A stretch of 20,932 bases of DNA from an uncultured archaeon. Lineage in GTDB: Archaea; Thermoproteota; Nitrososphaeria; Nitrososphaerales; Nitrosopumilaceae. Each line of letters begins with the position of its first letter. Position 1 is the stretch's first letter. A program made the position numbers and the translations under genes. Of the stretch, positions 13,935 to 20,932 are shown piece by piece. The notes beneath the pieces are model-generated. The model worked only from the letters and a program-made list of their open reading frames with translations. It was not told the DNA's origin and made no database searches. The stretch is taken from contig CATMRH010000009.1 of assembly GCA_950073955.1 (NCBI GenBank), positions 1 through 20,932 on the forward strand, given 5' to 3'.

Positions 13935-14762
13935 CTATTTTGAAATTTTTACATCTACCACAGTCTGATAATATCTAGGACCTACTGCTCTGACAATTTT
14001 TGAACTTAGAATTTTTGATTGTACTGGTGTAACTTGAAGATAATGTTCTTCTGAAAGTTTTCCAGCTTCTGATTTTTTGTCAGCATGAATATGTGAATAG
14101 TAATGGATAATGCCTCCATTTTTGGTTGTACTAATTGCAGATTCTAAAAATTCATCAGATCTTTCAGGTAACAACATTAACGTTCTATCAGATTTGTCAA
14201 CTAATTGCTCTTTGATAATTTCTGACGCATCACCGTTTATAGAAATTACTTTTCCAGCAAGTTTGTTTAATTCAATATTTTTTACACATAACTTTGACGC
14301 AACTGGGTTTATGTCAAGACTATAAACAGTACATTTTTTCTTTTTTGCAGCCATTATAGAAAACATTCCTACTCCCGCAAACATATTGGTTATTACCTCT
14401 CCATCCTGAACTAAATTTCCAATTCTTTCTCGCTCTGTAGAAAGCCTAGGTGAAAAAAATGCATTTTCAACATCTACTAAAAATTTACAGCCAAATTCCT
14501 TGTATTCTGTTTCAGTATTGTCTTCTCCTGCAAGAATCTCTAGGTTTCTTGTACGAAAATCTCCTTCGACATCTGATGCCTGATAAAAAACACTTCTAGC
14601 AACTTTTACCTCGTTTAGCAAAGTTTCGCCGATGATTTTTTTCTTTGATAAGAGAGAATCAGGAATTCTTACGATGATTATATCTCCAATCTGATCAAAG
14701 GCTGAGATTAACTCATCACTTTCTTTTGATGTGAGAGTATTTTCCAGTACCTTTTTTAACAT
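13935..14762 (-). CDS. Trm5-like tRNA (guanine37-N1)-methyltransferase
   Basis: A class I SAM-dependent methyltransferase of the Trm5/Taw2 family, which acts on G37 next to the tRNA anticodon. Typical segments are 'VDVENAFFSPRLSTERERI', the SAM loop 'ITNMFAGVGMFSIMAA' and 'VYSLDINPVASKLCVKNIELN'. The expected catalytic-site motif (NLP or similar) appears as 'LMLLPER', a variation, so wyosine-pathway activity (Taw2/Taw22-like) is an alternative. The ATG at 14762 is used here; a TTG at 14771 would overlap the ABCE1 stop. It lies 5 bases downstream of ABCE1 and is probably co-transcribed with it. Confidence 0.85.
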   Translation of the reverse strand: MLKKVLENTLTSKESDELISAFDQIGDIIIVRIPDSLLSKKKIIGETLLNEVKVARSVFYQASDVEGDFRTRNLEILAGEDNTETEYKEFGCKFLVDVENAFFSPRLSTERERIGNLVQDGEVITNMFAGVGMFSIMAAKKKKCTVYSLDINPVASKLCVKNIELNKLAGKVISINGDASEIIKEQLVDKSDRTLMLLPERSDEFLESAISTTKNGGIIHYYSHIHADKKSEAGKLSEEHYLQVTPVQSKILSSKIVRAVGPRYYQTVVDVKISK

Positions 14763-14767
14763 TCGAG

Positions 14768-16555
14768 TCAATGCTTGTAATAGTAATTTCCAGATGCCTT
14801 CTGTTCTTTATCCAATCTGCTTTCTAATTTGTTTACACGAGGTCTGAGACTTCTTTCATCTCTTCTAAAGGACATATCTAGTGATTTTAGAAATCTATTC
14901 ATTGCATCAGCTTTTGGCATTGGAGATGTAGCTTGACCAACTATTCCTGACTCTCCTTCAAAGATTATCATTGTATCAGAAACAAGATCCATCAGTTGCA
15001 AATCATGATCAATTACTATTGCTGATTTTCCAAAAGAGCGAACAAATTTCTGTAAAAATTTTGCTACTACAATCCTGTCCTCTACATCCAAAAATGCTGA
15101 TGGTTCATCTAATGCATACAGATCTACTTTTTGTAATAAGCATGATGCAACTGCCACTTTTTGTAATTCTCCTCCAGAAAGATTCTTGACAGATTTATTG
15201 TAAAGTTTTTTAATTTTTAATGGTTCAAGTATTTGTTCTTCTTCAAGACTTCCTTCAACTGGATTACCATTTGCTTTATCTAATAATGCTATAACTTCTA
15301 CATCAATATCATTTTGAAGATACTGTGGTTTGTATGCTATCTTTATTTTCTTATCAATGCTGCCCGAATCTGGTTTTTCAACTCCTGCAATCATCTTCAT
15401 CATAGTAGTTTTTCCAAGAGCATTTGCACCCATTATGCCTAAAACTTCACCTTTTCTTACTCGACCAGGCTCAATTGTTACTGAAAATGAAGAATATTTT
15501 TTCTCAAGTTTTGGGTAAGTTACAATATCACTTCCTTCTTGGAATATATCCGTGGATGAAGAGGATACATCAAAAGAAAATTTCTTGTCTCTAAATCTAA
15601 CATTTTCTGCTGGTAAATATCCATCAAGAAAAACATTGATTCCTACTTTGGTAGATAAAACGCTTGAAACAATTCCATATGCTGCGGGGTCACCATATAA
15701 TACTTCTACAAAGTCACTGAGAAAATCTAGTAATGTAAGATCATGTTCAACTACCATGACACTTTTTCCAATTCTAGCTAAATTTTGAATTACTCTTGCA
15801 ACTCCAATTCTTTGAAAAACATCATTGTATGATGATGGCTCATCAAAAAAGTAAAATTCTGTATCTTTTGATGCAGCTACTGCTACCGCTATTCTTTGTA
15901 GTTCACCTCCACTAAGTTCTTTCAAACTCTGCTCCATAGAATTTTCTAGTCCCAATTTTTTGATTAACTCTCTAGACACACCTCTTTCATCATATTTCTC
16001 AAGAAGTTCTTTTCCTGTTCCATCAAATGCTTGTGTAATCTGATAAACCTGTTGTGGTTTTATTGATGAACGAATTTTTTTTTGTTCAATTTTTTCAAAA
16101 TGTTGTTTAAGTTCAGTTCCACTGTAATATTTTAAAATCTCATCCCATTCAGGTGGGTTTTCATATCTTCCAAGATTTGGTTTTAAATTTCCTGATAGTA
16201 TGTTTATTACTGTACTTTTTCCCATTCCATTTCTTCCTAGCAGTCCAACCACTTGCCCTATCTTTGGAGTGGGTAATCTGAATAGTCGAAATGAATTTGG
16301 ACCATATTGATGAATTTTGTCTGTAGCTAACTCACTTGCAAGATTAACAATAGTTATTGCATCAAATGGACATACTTTGACGCATATTCCACAGCCATTA
16401 CAGATGTCTTCATCGATCTGGGCTTTTTTTGATTCTTCATTCAAAACAATACAATCTGCGCCTGATTTGTTGACTGGGCAGTACTTTATGCACTCTAAAC
16501 CACATTTTTTTGGCTGGCATAGATCCTTATCTAAAACAGCAACTCTGTGTGTCAT
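14768..16555 (-). CDS. ABCE1 ribosome-recycling ATPase (RNase L inhibitor homologue)
   Basis: ABCE1 splits ribosomes after termination together with aRF1 or Pelota. The 595-residue protein opens with the Fe-S domain: Cys at about 13, 18, 22, 26 and 52, 55, 58, 62 ('ICNGCGICVKVCPFDAI'). Two ABC domains follow, with Walker A 'GRNGMGKST' (about 107-115) and 'GANALGKTT', signatures 'LSGGELQ' in both, Walker B/D-loop 'FFDEPSSYND' and 'ALDEPSAFLD', and H-loops 'VEHDL' and 'IDHDL'. The first D-loop has Asn where the family usually has Leu ('SSYLD'). The promoter at 16579-16585 is 27 bases upstream of the ATG. Trm5-like follows in the same direction. Confidence 0.97.
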   Translation of the reverse strand: MTHRVAVLDKDLCQPKKCGLECIKYCPVNKSGADCIVLNEESKKAQIDEDICNGCGICVKVCPFDAITIVNLASELATDKIHQYGPNSFRLFRLPTPKIGQVVGLLGRNGMGKSTVINILSGNLKPNLGRYENPPEWDEILKYYSGTELKQHFEKIEQKKIRSSIKPQQVYQITQAFDGTGKELLEKYDERGVSRELIKKLGLENSMEQSLKELSGGELQRIAVAVAASKDTEFYFFDEPSSYNDVFQRIGVARVIQNLARIGKSVMVVEHDLTLLDFLSDFVEVLYGDPAAYGIVSSVLSTKVGINVFLDGYLPAENVRFRDKKFSFDVSSSSTDIFQEGSDIVTYPKLEKKYSSFSVTIEPGRVRKGEVLGIMGANALGKTTMMKMIAGVEKPDSGSIDKKIKIAYKPQYLQNDIDVEVIALLDKANGNPVEGSLEEEQILEPLKIKKLYNKSVKNLSGGELQKVAVASCLLQKVDLYALDEPSAFLDVEDRIVVAKFLQKFVRSFGKSAIVIDHDLQLMDLVSDTMIIFEGESGIVGQATSPMPKADAMNRFLKSLDMSFRRDERSLRPRVNKLESRLDKEQKASGNYYYKH

Positions 16556-16578
16556 GTTGTAACTCGGTATTTTCTTTG

Positions 16579-16585
16579 CTTTATA
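16579..16585 (-). promoter_or_regulatory. Probable TATA box of ABCE1
   Basis: The minus strand reads TATAAAG, 27 bases from the ATG at 16555, with purines just upstream (AGG) that could be part of a BRE. This is the best promoter match in the window. Confidence 0.65.
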
Positions 16586-16651
16586 CCTATTTTGAGTACA
16601 TTTGAAATCTTGCGTTACGTTAATAGATGAGAATCAGACATAATTTTTTAA

Positions 16652-16765
16652 GCCGGCCATAGCGTTAGGGTGCGACCCAATCCCATTCCGAACTTGGAAG
16701 TCAAACCTGACGTCGCTGTTGTGTTACTAAGATGCGAGAGCCCTTGGGAAGCAGCAGTGCTGGCA
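16652..16765 (+). rRNA. rrf: 5S ribosomal RNA
   Basis: The sequence has the archaeal 5S core: a 5' arm GCCGGCC pairing with a 3' GCTGGC, then 'CCCAATCCCATTCCGAACTT' and 'GGAAGTCAAACC'. It is about 114 nt long; the ends are set by the terminal stem and could be off by one or two bases. It is not next to 16S or 23S genes, as is usual for Nitrosopumilus-type genomes. A T-rich stretch follows. Confidence 0.95.
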
Positions 16766-16814
16766 TTTTCTAATTTTCAATCAATCTTTTAATAATCAAT
16801 AAATTGGTTTTATT

Positions 16815-16952
16815 ATGATTTCAATGTCAAATTGTACTGTATGTGGTGAATCATTTTCAGATGATATTAGATTTTTAAATCATATGATGGAGAAACATGG
16901 TTTTAGAAATCCAAATGTTGAAAAACCTGATAGAAATAGTCGAGGTTATTAG
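16815..16952 (+). CDS. C2H2 zinc-finger microprotein
   Basis: A 45-residue frame starting with ATG encodes one complete classical zinc finger: C7-x2-C10-x12-H23-x4-H28. The core hydrophobics sit at the right places, F14 (three residues after the second Cys) and F20 (six later, with two residues before the His). A polar tail 'NPNVEKPDRNSRGY' follows. TTTTAATAAT near 16789-16797 could be its box A. A single finger could bind nucleic acid weakly or a protein partner; function is unknown. An ATG at 16824 (M4) is an alternative start. Confidence 0.75.
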   Translation: MISMSNCTVCGESFSDDIRFLNHMMEKHGFRNPNVEKPDRNSRGY

Positions 16953-16953
16953 T

Positions 16954-16970
16954 TTTACAAATTTTGTAAA
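16954..16970. repeat. 17-bp palindrome right after the zinc-finger gene
   Basis: TTTACAAA and TTTGTAAA are perfect 8-base arms around a single central T. It lies two bases after the zinc-finger stop codon; it could be a regulator site or part of a transcript end. Confidence 0.6.
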
Positions 16971-17019
16971 TAATCTAAAATCAATCTTAATTGTCGATAA
17001 ACTTGTTTATATTTTCCAA

Positions 17020-17044
17020 ATAAATGGACTATTAGACCATTTAT
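17020..17044. repeat. 25-bp imperfect palindrome, candidate hairpin or operator
   Basis: Arms of 12 bases (ATAAATGG.CTA and TAG.CCATTTAT) are complementary except for one A-A mismatch, with a single central T. In RNA of the plus strand it would form a hairpin, and a T7 run at about 17065-17071 follows some 20 bases later, so termination of the zinc-finger transcript is one reading; an operator is another. Confidence 0.6.
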
Positions 17045-17058
17045 CTAGATATACTAGA
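17044..17058. repeat. 15-bp palindrome overlapping the end of the DCC gene
   Basis: TCTAG and CTAGA flank ATATA. It begins at the last base of the neighbouring 25-bp palindrome and covers the stop codon of the minus-strand DCC gene. Confidence 0.5.
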
Positions 17059-17431
17059 GATCTATTTTTTTGCTATTTGTGAACAGACTTGACGATCTCA
17101 AAAAAACTGCTTTAACAGTTTTACAGTCTTGCTGACAATTCTCATCAACTCTCATAGATGATGATTTTTCTGTTTTTTTAGAAAAAATTGATTTCATTAA
17201 TGGAAATAATGCTGCTCTTCCTCCATATGCCATTTTTTTATCAATAAACCAAAACATGTCTAAAGCAGATTCATCTAGAATTTCATTTCTTATCTTTGTC
17301 CCAAAATCTGAATAGTGTCCCACCATCGTCATTTTACCTCTTGCAAAAAAATCAACAAATTTCGCAAATTTCACACATAAGTAACATTGATTGTCAAAAA
17401 CCACAATTGGAACATTTTCTTTTATTTCCAC
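17054..17431 (-). CDS. DCC/DUF393 family thiol-disulfide oxidoreductase-like protein
   Basis: A 125-residue protein with the family signature DxxCxxC ('FDNQCYLCVKFAKFV', D13, C16, C19) near the N-terminus and, further on, 'MFWFIDKKMAYGGRAALFPLM', matching the typical 'v.dg.v..G.dAll.l' segment. DCC proteins (YuxK-like) are assumed to be small thiol redox proteins, though their substrates are mostly unknown. The start is GTG at 17431; an in-frame stop lies upstream and no ATG is available. It is divergent from the transketolase operon and faces the zinc-finger gene across the palindromic stretch. Confidence 0.8.
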   Translation of the reverse strand: MEIKENVPIVVFDNQCYLCVKFAKFVDFFARGKMTMVGHYSDFGTKIRNEILDESALDMFWFIDKKMAYGGRAALFPLMKSIFSKKTEKSSSMRVDENCQQDCKTVKAVFLRSSSLFTNSKKIDL

Positions 17432-17478
17432 AATATCTATTAGAGACGATCAAATTAAAATTTTGCAGAAATAGATTT

Positions 17479-17486
17479 TTATTAAA
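17479..17486 (+). promoter_or_regulatory. Probable TATA box of the pentose phosphate operon
   Basis: TTATTAAA is centred about 26 bases before the ATG at 17508 (Met4) and only about 17 before the ATG at 17499. If the mRNA is leaderless this favours the shorter start. Confidence 0.45.
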
Positions 17487-17498
17487 TTTACAAAGACA

Positions 17499-19175
17499 AT
17501 GATCAAGATGGGGCTTAATTACTATCAAATTAAGAAGAATATTCTTAGAGCCAGAAAATTAGTGATTAAGGGAACTAATATTGCTCGATCAGGCCATCCT
17601 GGAGGCTCTTTTTCTATGGCAGAAATTTTAGGTTGTTTATTCTACAAATACCTAAAATTTGATCCTAATAATCCTCAATGGGAAGATCGGGATCGTTTAG
17701 TTTTATCTAAAGGCCATGCTGCTCCTGGGTTGTTTTCAAACATGGCAGTTGCAGGATATTTTCCAGAATCTGAACTTGAAACTCTACGAAAATTTGGTAG
17801 TAGATTACAAGGACATCCTGATCTAAAATGCCCAGGTGTAGAATTTTGTGGTGGATCTTTAGGCACTGGATTATCTTATTCTATAGGAGTTGCGCTTGCT
17901 GCAAAAATTAATTCCAAGGATTATCATGTTTACACTATCATTGGAGATGGAGAATCAAATGAAGGCCAAATTTGGGAGGCCGCTATGACAGCTGCAAAAT
18001 ACAAGATTGATAATCTTACTGCTTTTCTTGATAGAAATTTCATTCAACAAGATTCCTACACTGAAAAAATAATGCCACTCGATGAAAAATTAGAAGGTGA
18101 TGATCTTACTGAAATGTGGAAAGATGCATCACGTTGGAAGACTGGTGATAAATGGAGATCCTTTGGATGGAATGTAATTGAAATTGATGGACATAGAGTT
18201 GAGCAAATTGATGCTGCCATTGCAAAAGCAAATGCGACAAAAGGAATACCTACTATAATAATATCGAGAACAATTAAAGGCAAATCCGTAGAACACATGG
18301 AGGATAATCCACAATGGCATGGAAAAGCTCCTGACTCTGATATAGTTCCTATAATTAATTATGAATTGGATTCACAATTCATGATTGCTCCATCTATTAT
18401 TGCAGGAGATATGACAAATCTAGCAAATGAAATTAAAAGATGTGTTTCTGGTAGAGCTGATTATATTCATCTTGATGTGATGGATGGTCAATTTGTTCCA
18501 AACAAAACTTTTGATCATACCAAAATCAAAGAGCTAAGACCTCTTACTGTAATCCCATTTGATTCACACTTGATGATAAATGAACCTGTGAAACATGTTA
18601 AAAATTACATTGACGCAGGTAGTGATATTATTACAGTTCATGCTGAAGTAACCGATGAGTCTAGTTTTGGGGAAATTCATGATTTACTAAAACAAAATCA
18701 AGTTGGTGTGGGTTTTGCAATAAACCCAGATACTGAATTACCTGAATGGTCTTACAAATTCTTACCTTCACTTGATCAACTAATTGTAATGTCTGTAGTT
18801 CCTGGAAAATCTGGTCAGAAATTCATTGAAGAAACACATGCAAAGATGGCTAGATTGAATTCTATTTTAAAGGAACATAATTTTTCAGGGTATATTGAAG
18901 CTGATGGGGGAATAAATCTTGAAAATACTGGCTCAATTTTTGCAGATGGTGCTCGTGTCTTTGTTGGAGGAGGTGCCATTGTTGGACAGCAAGATGTGCG
19001 AGCAGCAATTACAGACTTTAGAACTGAGATTTTAAAATCTAGACGAAGTATTTTGCTTGATAAAGCCCACGAATTAGGTGGATCTGATTTAGTAAACAGA
19101 TGGATTGGTCTGCATGTTGTAGGAGAAAAACAAGAACAAATTAAAAAAATTGCACAGGAGGCAGGATACATTTGA
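17499..19175 (+). CDS. Fusion: transketolase N-terminal (TPP) subunit + ribulose-phosphate 3-epimerase
   Basis: One uninterrupted 558-residue frame joins two enzymes. Residues about 1-285 are the transketolase TPP-binding half: 'SGHPGGSFS' (31-39), 'KGHAAPGLF' (71-79), the 'GDGESNEG' TPP motif (149-156) with the matching 'DRN' near 178-180, and 'WHGKAP' at its end. Residues about 295-512 are ribulose-phosphate 3-epimerase: 'APSIIAGD', catalytic 'YIHLDVMDG' (H324, D326), 'DSHLM' (H357) and 'EADGGI' (D469). The loop 'SVVPGKSGQKF' replaces the common 'SVNPGFGGQKF'. Residues about 513-558 form a charged helical tail that I do not recognise. Epimerase would make xylulose-5-P, the ketol donor used by the attached transketolase. 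The start may be 17508 instead. Confidence 0.92.
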   Translation: MIKMGLNYYQIKKNILRARKLVIKGTNIARSGHPGGSFSMAEILGCLFYKYLKFDPNNPQWEDRDRLVLSKGHAAPGLFSNMAVAGYFPESELETLRKFGSRLQGHPDLKCPGVEFCGGSLGTGLSYSIGVALAAKINSKDYHVYTIIGDGESNEGQIWEAAMTAAKYKIDNLTAFLDRNFIQQDSYTEKIMPLDEKLEGDDLTEMWKDASRWKTGDKWRSFGWNVIEIDGHRVEQIDAAIAKANATKGIPTIIISRTIKGKSVEHMEDNPQWHGKAPDSDIVPIINYELDSQFMIAPSIIAGDMTNLANEIKRCVSGRADYIHLDVMDGQFVPNKTFDHTKIKELRPLTVIPFDSHLMINEPVKHVKNYIDAGSDIITVHAEVTDESSFGEIHDLLKQNQVGVGFAINPDTELPEWSYKFLPSLDQLIVMSVVPGKSGQKFIEETHAKMARLNSILKEHNFSGYIEADGGINLENTGSIFADGARVFVGGGAIVGQQDVRAAITDFRTEILKSRRSILLDKAHELGGSDLVNRWIGLHVVGEKQEQIKKIAQEAGYI

Positions 19176-20146
19176 ATGAACCAATAATGACTGATATGCG
19201 TTCAGAATATTCCAAAACTTTGATTCAAATTGGAAAAGAGAATCCAAATGTTGTAGTTTTAGGTGCCGACACAACTGATTCACTGAAAACTTCTAGTTTT
19301 GGAAAAGAATTTCCTGATAGATTTTTCAATGTAGGTATTGCTGAAGCAAATCTTGTTACAGTTTCTGCTGGATTAGCAGCATCTGGAAAAATTTCTTTTG
19401 CTAGTACTTATGCAATATTTTTGCCAGGAAGAGCAGTTGATCAAATTCGAAATAATATTGCTTATCCTTCACCAGAAGGAAAGCAAGGCCTTAATGTGAA
19501 ATTAGTTGTATCTCATGGAGGGTTATCTGTTGGGCCTGATGGTGGTTCACATCAACAAATCGAAGACATCGCAATAATGAGAGTTATTCCTAATTTCCGA
19601 GTTTTTATTCCAGCTGATACAATTTCAGTTTCTAAATTAACTCATTTAATGGCAAATGAATATGGACCATTTTACATGAGAATGGCAAGATCAAAAACTT
19701 CTATAGTTCATTCAGAATCTCAAGATTTTCAAATTGGAAGAGGTATTACTCTAAGAGATGGTTCTGATTGTACCATTGCAGCATGTGGAATCACTGTTAA
19801 AATGGCTTTAGATGCAGCTGAATCATTACAGCAAGAAGGAATCTCATGTAGAGTTTTGGATATGTTTTCAATAAAACCAATTGATAATGAAATTTTAGAA
19901 AAAGCAGCAAGAGAAACAGGTTGTATAGTTACTACTGAAGAGCATAATATTTTTGGTGGAATGGGTTCTGCTGTTACAGAATCTGTTTCCGAATCATACC
20001 CTGTACCAATAAAGAGAATTGGGGCTCAAGATATGTTTGGAGAATCTGCTAGAGATAATGAGGTTCCTTTACTTTTAGAGAAGCACGGAATAACAGCTTT
20101 TAATATGGCAAAACAAGTCAGAGAAATTAGGAATAAAAAGTTATGA
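19172..20146 (+). CDS. Transketolase C-terminal (pyrimidine-binding) subunit
   Basis: The 324-residue partner of the preceding fusion supplies the catalytic Glu that activates TPP ('FNVGIAEANLV', E58), 'HGGLSVGPDGGSHQQIEDIA' and the C-terminal domain ('CTIAACGITVKMALDAA', 'TEEHNIFGGMGSAV'). Split transketolase is common in archaea. The TTG at 19172 overlaps the fusion stop (TTGA), and AGGAGG at 19156-19161 supports it. ATG at 19187 (MTDMRSEYSK) is the main alternative. It is co-transcribed with the fusion and with transaldolase. Confidence 0.94.
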   Translation: MNEPIMTDMRSEYSKTLIQIGKENPNVVVLGADTTDSLKTSSFGKEFPDRFFNVGIAEANLVTVSAGLAASGKISFASTYAIFLPGRAVDQIRNNIAYPSPEGKQGLNVKLVVSHGGLSVGPDGGSHQQIEDIAIMRVIPNFRVFIPADTISVSKLTHLMANEYGPFYMRMARSKTSIVHSESQDFQIGRGITLRDGSDCTIAACGITVKMALDAAESLQQEGISCRVLDMFSIKPIDNEILEKAARETGCIVTTEEHNIFGGMGSAVTESVSESYPVPIKRIGAQDMFGESARDNEVPLLLEKHGITAFNMAKQVREIRNKKL

Positions 20147-20808
20147 AAATTTTTCTTGATACAGCTAATCTAGAGTCTATTAAAAAATTCAATGATATGG
20201 GATTACTAGATGGAATTACAACCAACCCTTCTCTGTTGTCTAAAGAAAAAGGCAATCCAAAGGATGCAATGGAAGAGATTACAAAAATTATCAAAGGTGA
20301 TGTAAGTCTTGAAGTTGTAAGTACAGAATATTCTGGAATGATGGAGGAAGGCAAACGTCTTCGTGAATATGGAGATAATGTTGTTGTAAAAGTTCCTATG
20401 ACTCCTGATGGTTTGAAAGCATGCAAATCACTTTCATCAGAAGGAATTCCCGTTAATGTTACATTGATATTTTCTCCAAATCAGGCTTTGCTTGCTGCAA
20501 AATCTGGTGCAAAATATGTTAGTCCATTTATTGGAAGACTAGATGATATTGGCGAAGATGGAATGCATCTAATTAAAGAAATCAAAGAAATATTTTCTAA
20601 TTATAATTTTGGAACTGAGATACTTGTTGCAAGTATTCGTCATCCAGTGCATGTAATTGATGCCGCAAAAATTGGAGCAGATGTAGTAACTTTACCTCCT
20701 GCAGTCTTGGATAAGATGATGAAACATCCATTGACAAAAATTGGTTTAGAAAACTTTCTTGCAGATTGGGAAAAGCTTAAAGCTGGAAATCCTGACATCA
20801 AAATATAG
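20143..20808 (+). CDS. Transaldolase (TalC/MipB subfamily)
   Basis: A 221-residue TIM-barrel enzyme that moves dihydroxyacetone between sugar phosphates in the non-oxidative pentose phosphate pathway. It belongs to the short subfamily that also includes fructose-6-phosphate aldolase. Visible active-site residues are D6, 'GITTNPSL' with N28, and the Schiff-base K83 in 'VVVKVPMT'. The residue at the Q59 position of fructose-6-phosphate aldolase is E57 here ('SLEVVS'), as in true transaldolases, which supports transaldolase rather than aldolase activity. The ATG overlaps the previous stop (ATGA). It is the last gene of the operon. Confidence 0.92.
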   Translation: MKIFLDTANLESIKKFNDMGLLDGITTNPSLLSKEKGNPKDAMEEITKIIKGDVSLEVVSTEYSGMMEEGKRLREYGDNVVVKVPMTPDGLKACKSLSSEGIPVNVTLIFSPNQALLAAKSGAKYVSPFIGRLDDIGEDGMHLIKEIKEIFSNYNFGTEILVASIRHPVHVIDAAKIGADVVTLPPAVLDKMMKHPLTKIGLENFLADWEKLKAGNPDIKI

Positions 20809-20876
20809 TAAAATCAAATCTAGCTGACAATAAACAAGAAAAAATATTAAAAATGAAAAATTAGGTTATTTTACGA

Positions 20877-20900
20877 TTTTTTTTACTTCTTTTTTCTTTT
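20877..20900 (+). terminator. T-rich tract, candidate terminator of the pentose phosphate operon
   Basis: A run of eight T, then further T-rich stretches broken by AC and C, lies about 70 bases after the transaldolase stop. Archaeal RNA polymerase ends transcription at oligo-T without needing a hairpin. The tract overlaps the end of the minus-strand gene. Confidence 0.45.
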
Positions 20901-20932
20901 ACCTGTTCCTCTACCTGAAGACATTGTACCTT
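20883..20932 (-). CDS. C-terminal end of an unidentified gene, truncated by the window edge
   Basis: On the minus strand the frame is open from the window edge to a TAA at 20885-20883 and reads MSSGRGTGKRKKK at its end. The basic tail rich in Gly, Lys and Arg suggests an RNA- or nucleic-acid-binding protein, such as a ribosomal or translation factor. Only about 15 residues are visible, so the call is weak and the gene is not named. Confidence 0.35.
   Translation of the reverse strand, partial: GTMSSGRGTGKRKKK

Noticed and set aside
16556..16651. A clear promoter for 5S rRNA in the gap after ABCE1
   Set aside because: The TTTATA at about 16580 is 27 bases from the ABCE1 start on the other strand but about 70 from the 5S gene, so I assign it to ABCE1. 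No convincing box A about 27 bases before the 5S gene was seen.
17296..17502. Plus-strand 68-codon frame opposite the DCC gene
   Set aside because: It overlaps the well supported DCC gene, lacks any recognisable feature and runs into the start of the transketolase fusion.
18380..18390. The transketolase-epimerase fusion as a sequencing artefact
   Set aside because: The frame is open over 558 codons, both domains read cleanly, and the linker shows no base-run typical of indel errors. It remains checkable by reads.
20143..20808. Fructose-6-phosphate aldolase instead of transaldolase
   Set aside because: E57 occupies the position where the aldolase has Gln, and the operon context is the pentose phosphate pathway.
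20809..20876. A small RNA or extra gene after transaldolase
   Set aside because: The stretch is A-rich, contains no open frame of note, no C/D boxes and no convincing stem.
1..20932. Mobile elements, phage genes, CRISPR arrays, toxin-antitoxin or defence systems
   Set aside because: No transposase, integrase, long terminal repeats, spaced direct repeats or defence domains were found; gene content is housekeeping.

Overview
The window comes from an ammonia-oxidising archaeon of the Nitrosopumilus type (Nitrososphaeria/Thaumarchaeota). I infer this from the low G+C content, the archaeal machinery (ABCE1, Trm5, archaeal tRNAs, a stand-alone 5S rRNA, a C/D box sRNA), a complex I operon in the order D-H-I-J-K-M-L-N, and TATA-like boxes about 25 bases from start codons, which suggests mostly leaderless mRNAs. 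No phage, IS element, integrase, CRISPR array or defence gene is visible; this is ordinary chromosome.

Region 1 (1-8353, +): the distal part of a complex I operon, with nuoD broken by the window edge and then H, I, J, K, M, L and N. The genes are abutted or overlap, so translation is probably coupled. Region 2 (8343-10263): a convergent polyprenyl (GGPP-type) synthase, a tRNA-Glu(UUC) with a 15-nt intron in its T-loop, a CADD-type diiron protein probably making p-aminobenzoate for folate, a CAU-anticodon tRNA, and a C/D box guide RNA. Region 3 (10269-13677): two divergent gene pairs, pyrE with a degenerate LarA-like protein and a site-2 protease with a GNAT acetyltransferase. Each pair is separated by exactly 50 bases with an AT-rich box at the centre. 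Region 4 (13715-16765): a small membrane protein, then on the minus strand ABCE1 and a Trm5-like tRNA methyltransferase, and a 5S rRNA gene on the plus strand. Region 5 (16815-17431): a 45-residue C2H2 zinc-finger microprotein missed by ordinary gene length cut-offs, a stretch rich in inverted repeats, and a DCC/DUF393 protein.

Region 6 (17499-20808, +): a three-gene non-oxidative pentose phosphate operon. The first gene is an uninterrupted fusion of the transketolase N-terminal (TPP) subunit with ribulose-phosphate 3-epimerase plus a 45-residue tail of unknown role. The transketolase C-terminal subunit and a transaldolase follow, each overlapping its predecessor by 4 bases. Together they interconvert pentose, tetrose, triose and hexose phosphates, which supply ribose-5-P for nucleotides and erythrose-4-P for aromatic compounds. 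The window ends in a T-rich terminator-like tract and the tail of a minus-strand gene.

The points most worth a second look are the transketolase-epimerase fusion, the CADD-like protein with the residues linked to self-sacrificing pABA synthesis, the LarA-fold protein that has lost its nickel-pincer residues, the T-loop tRNA intron, the C/D sRNA, the zinc-finger microprotein and the matched 50-base divergent promoters.
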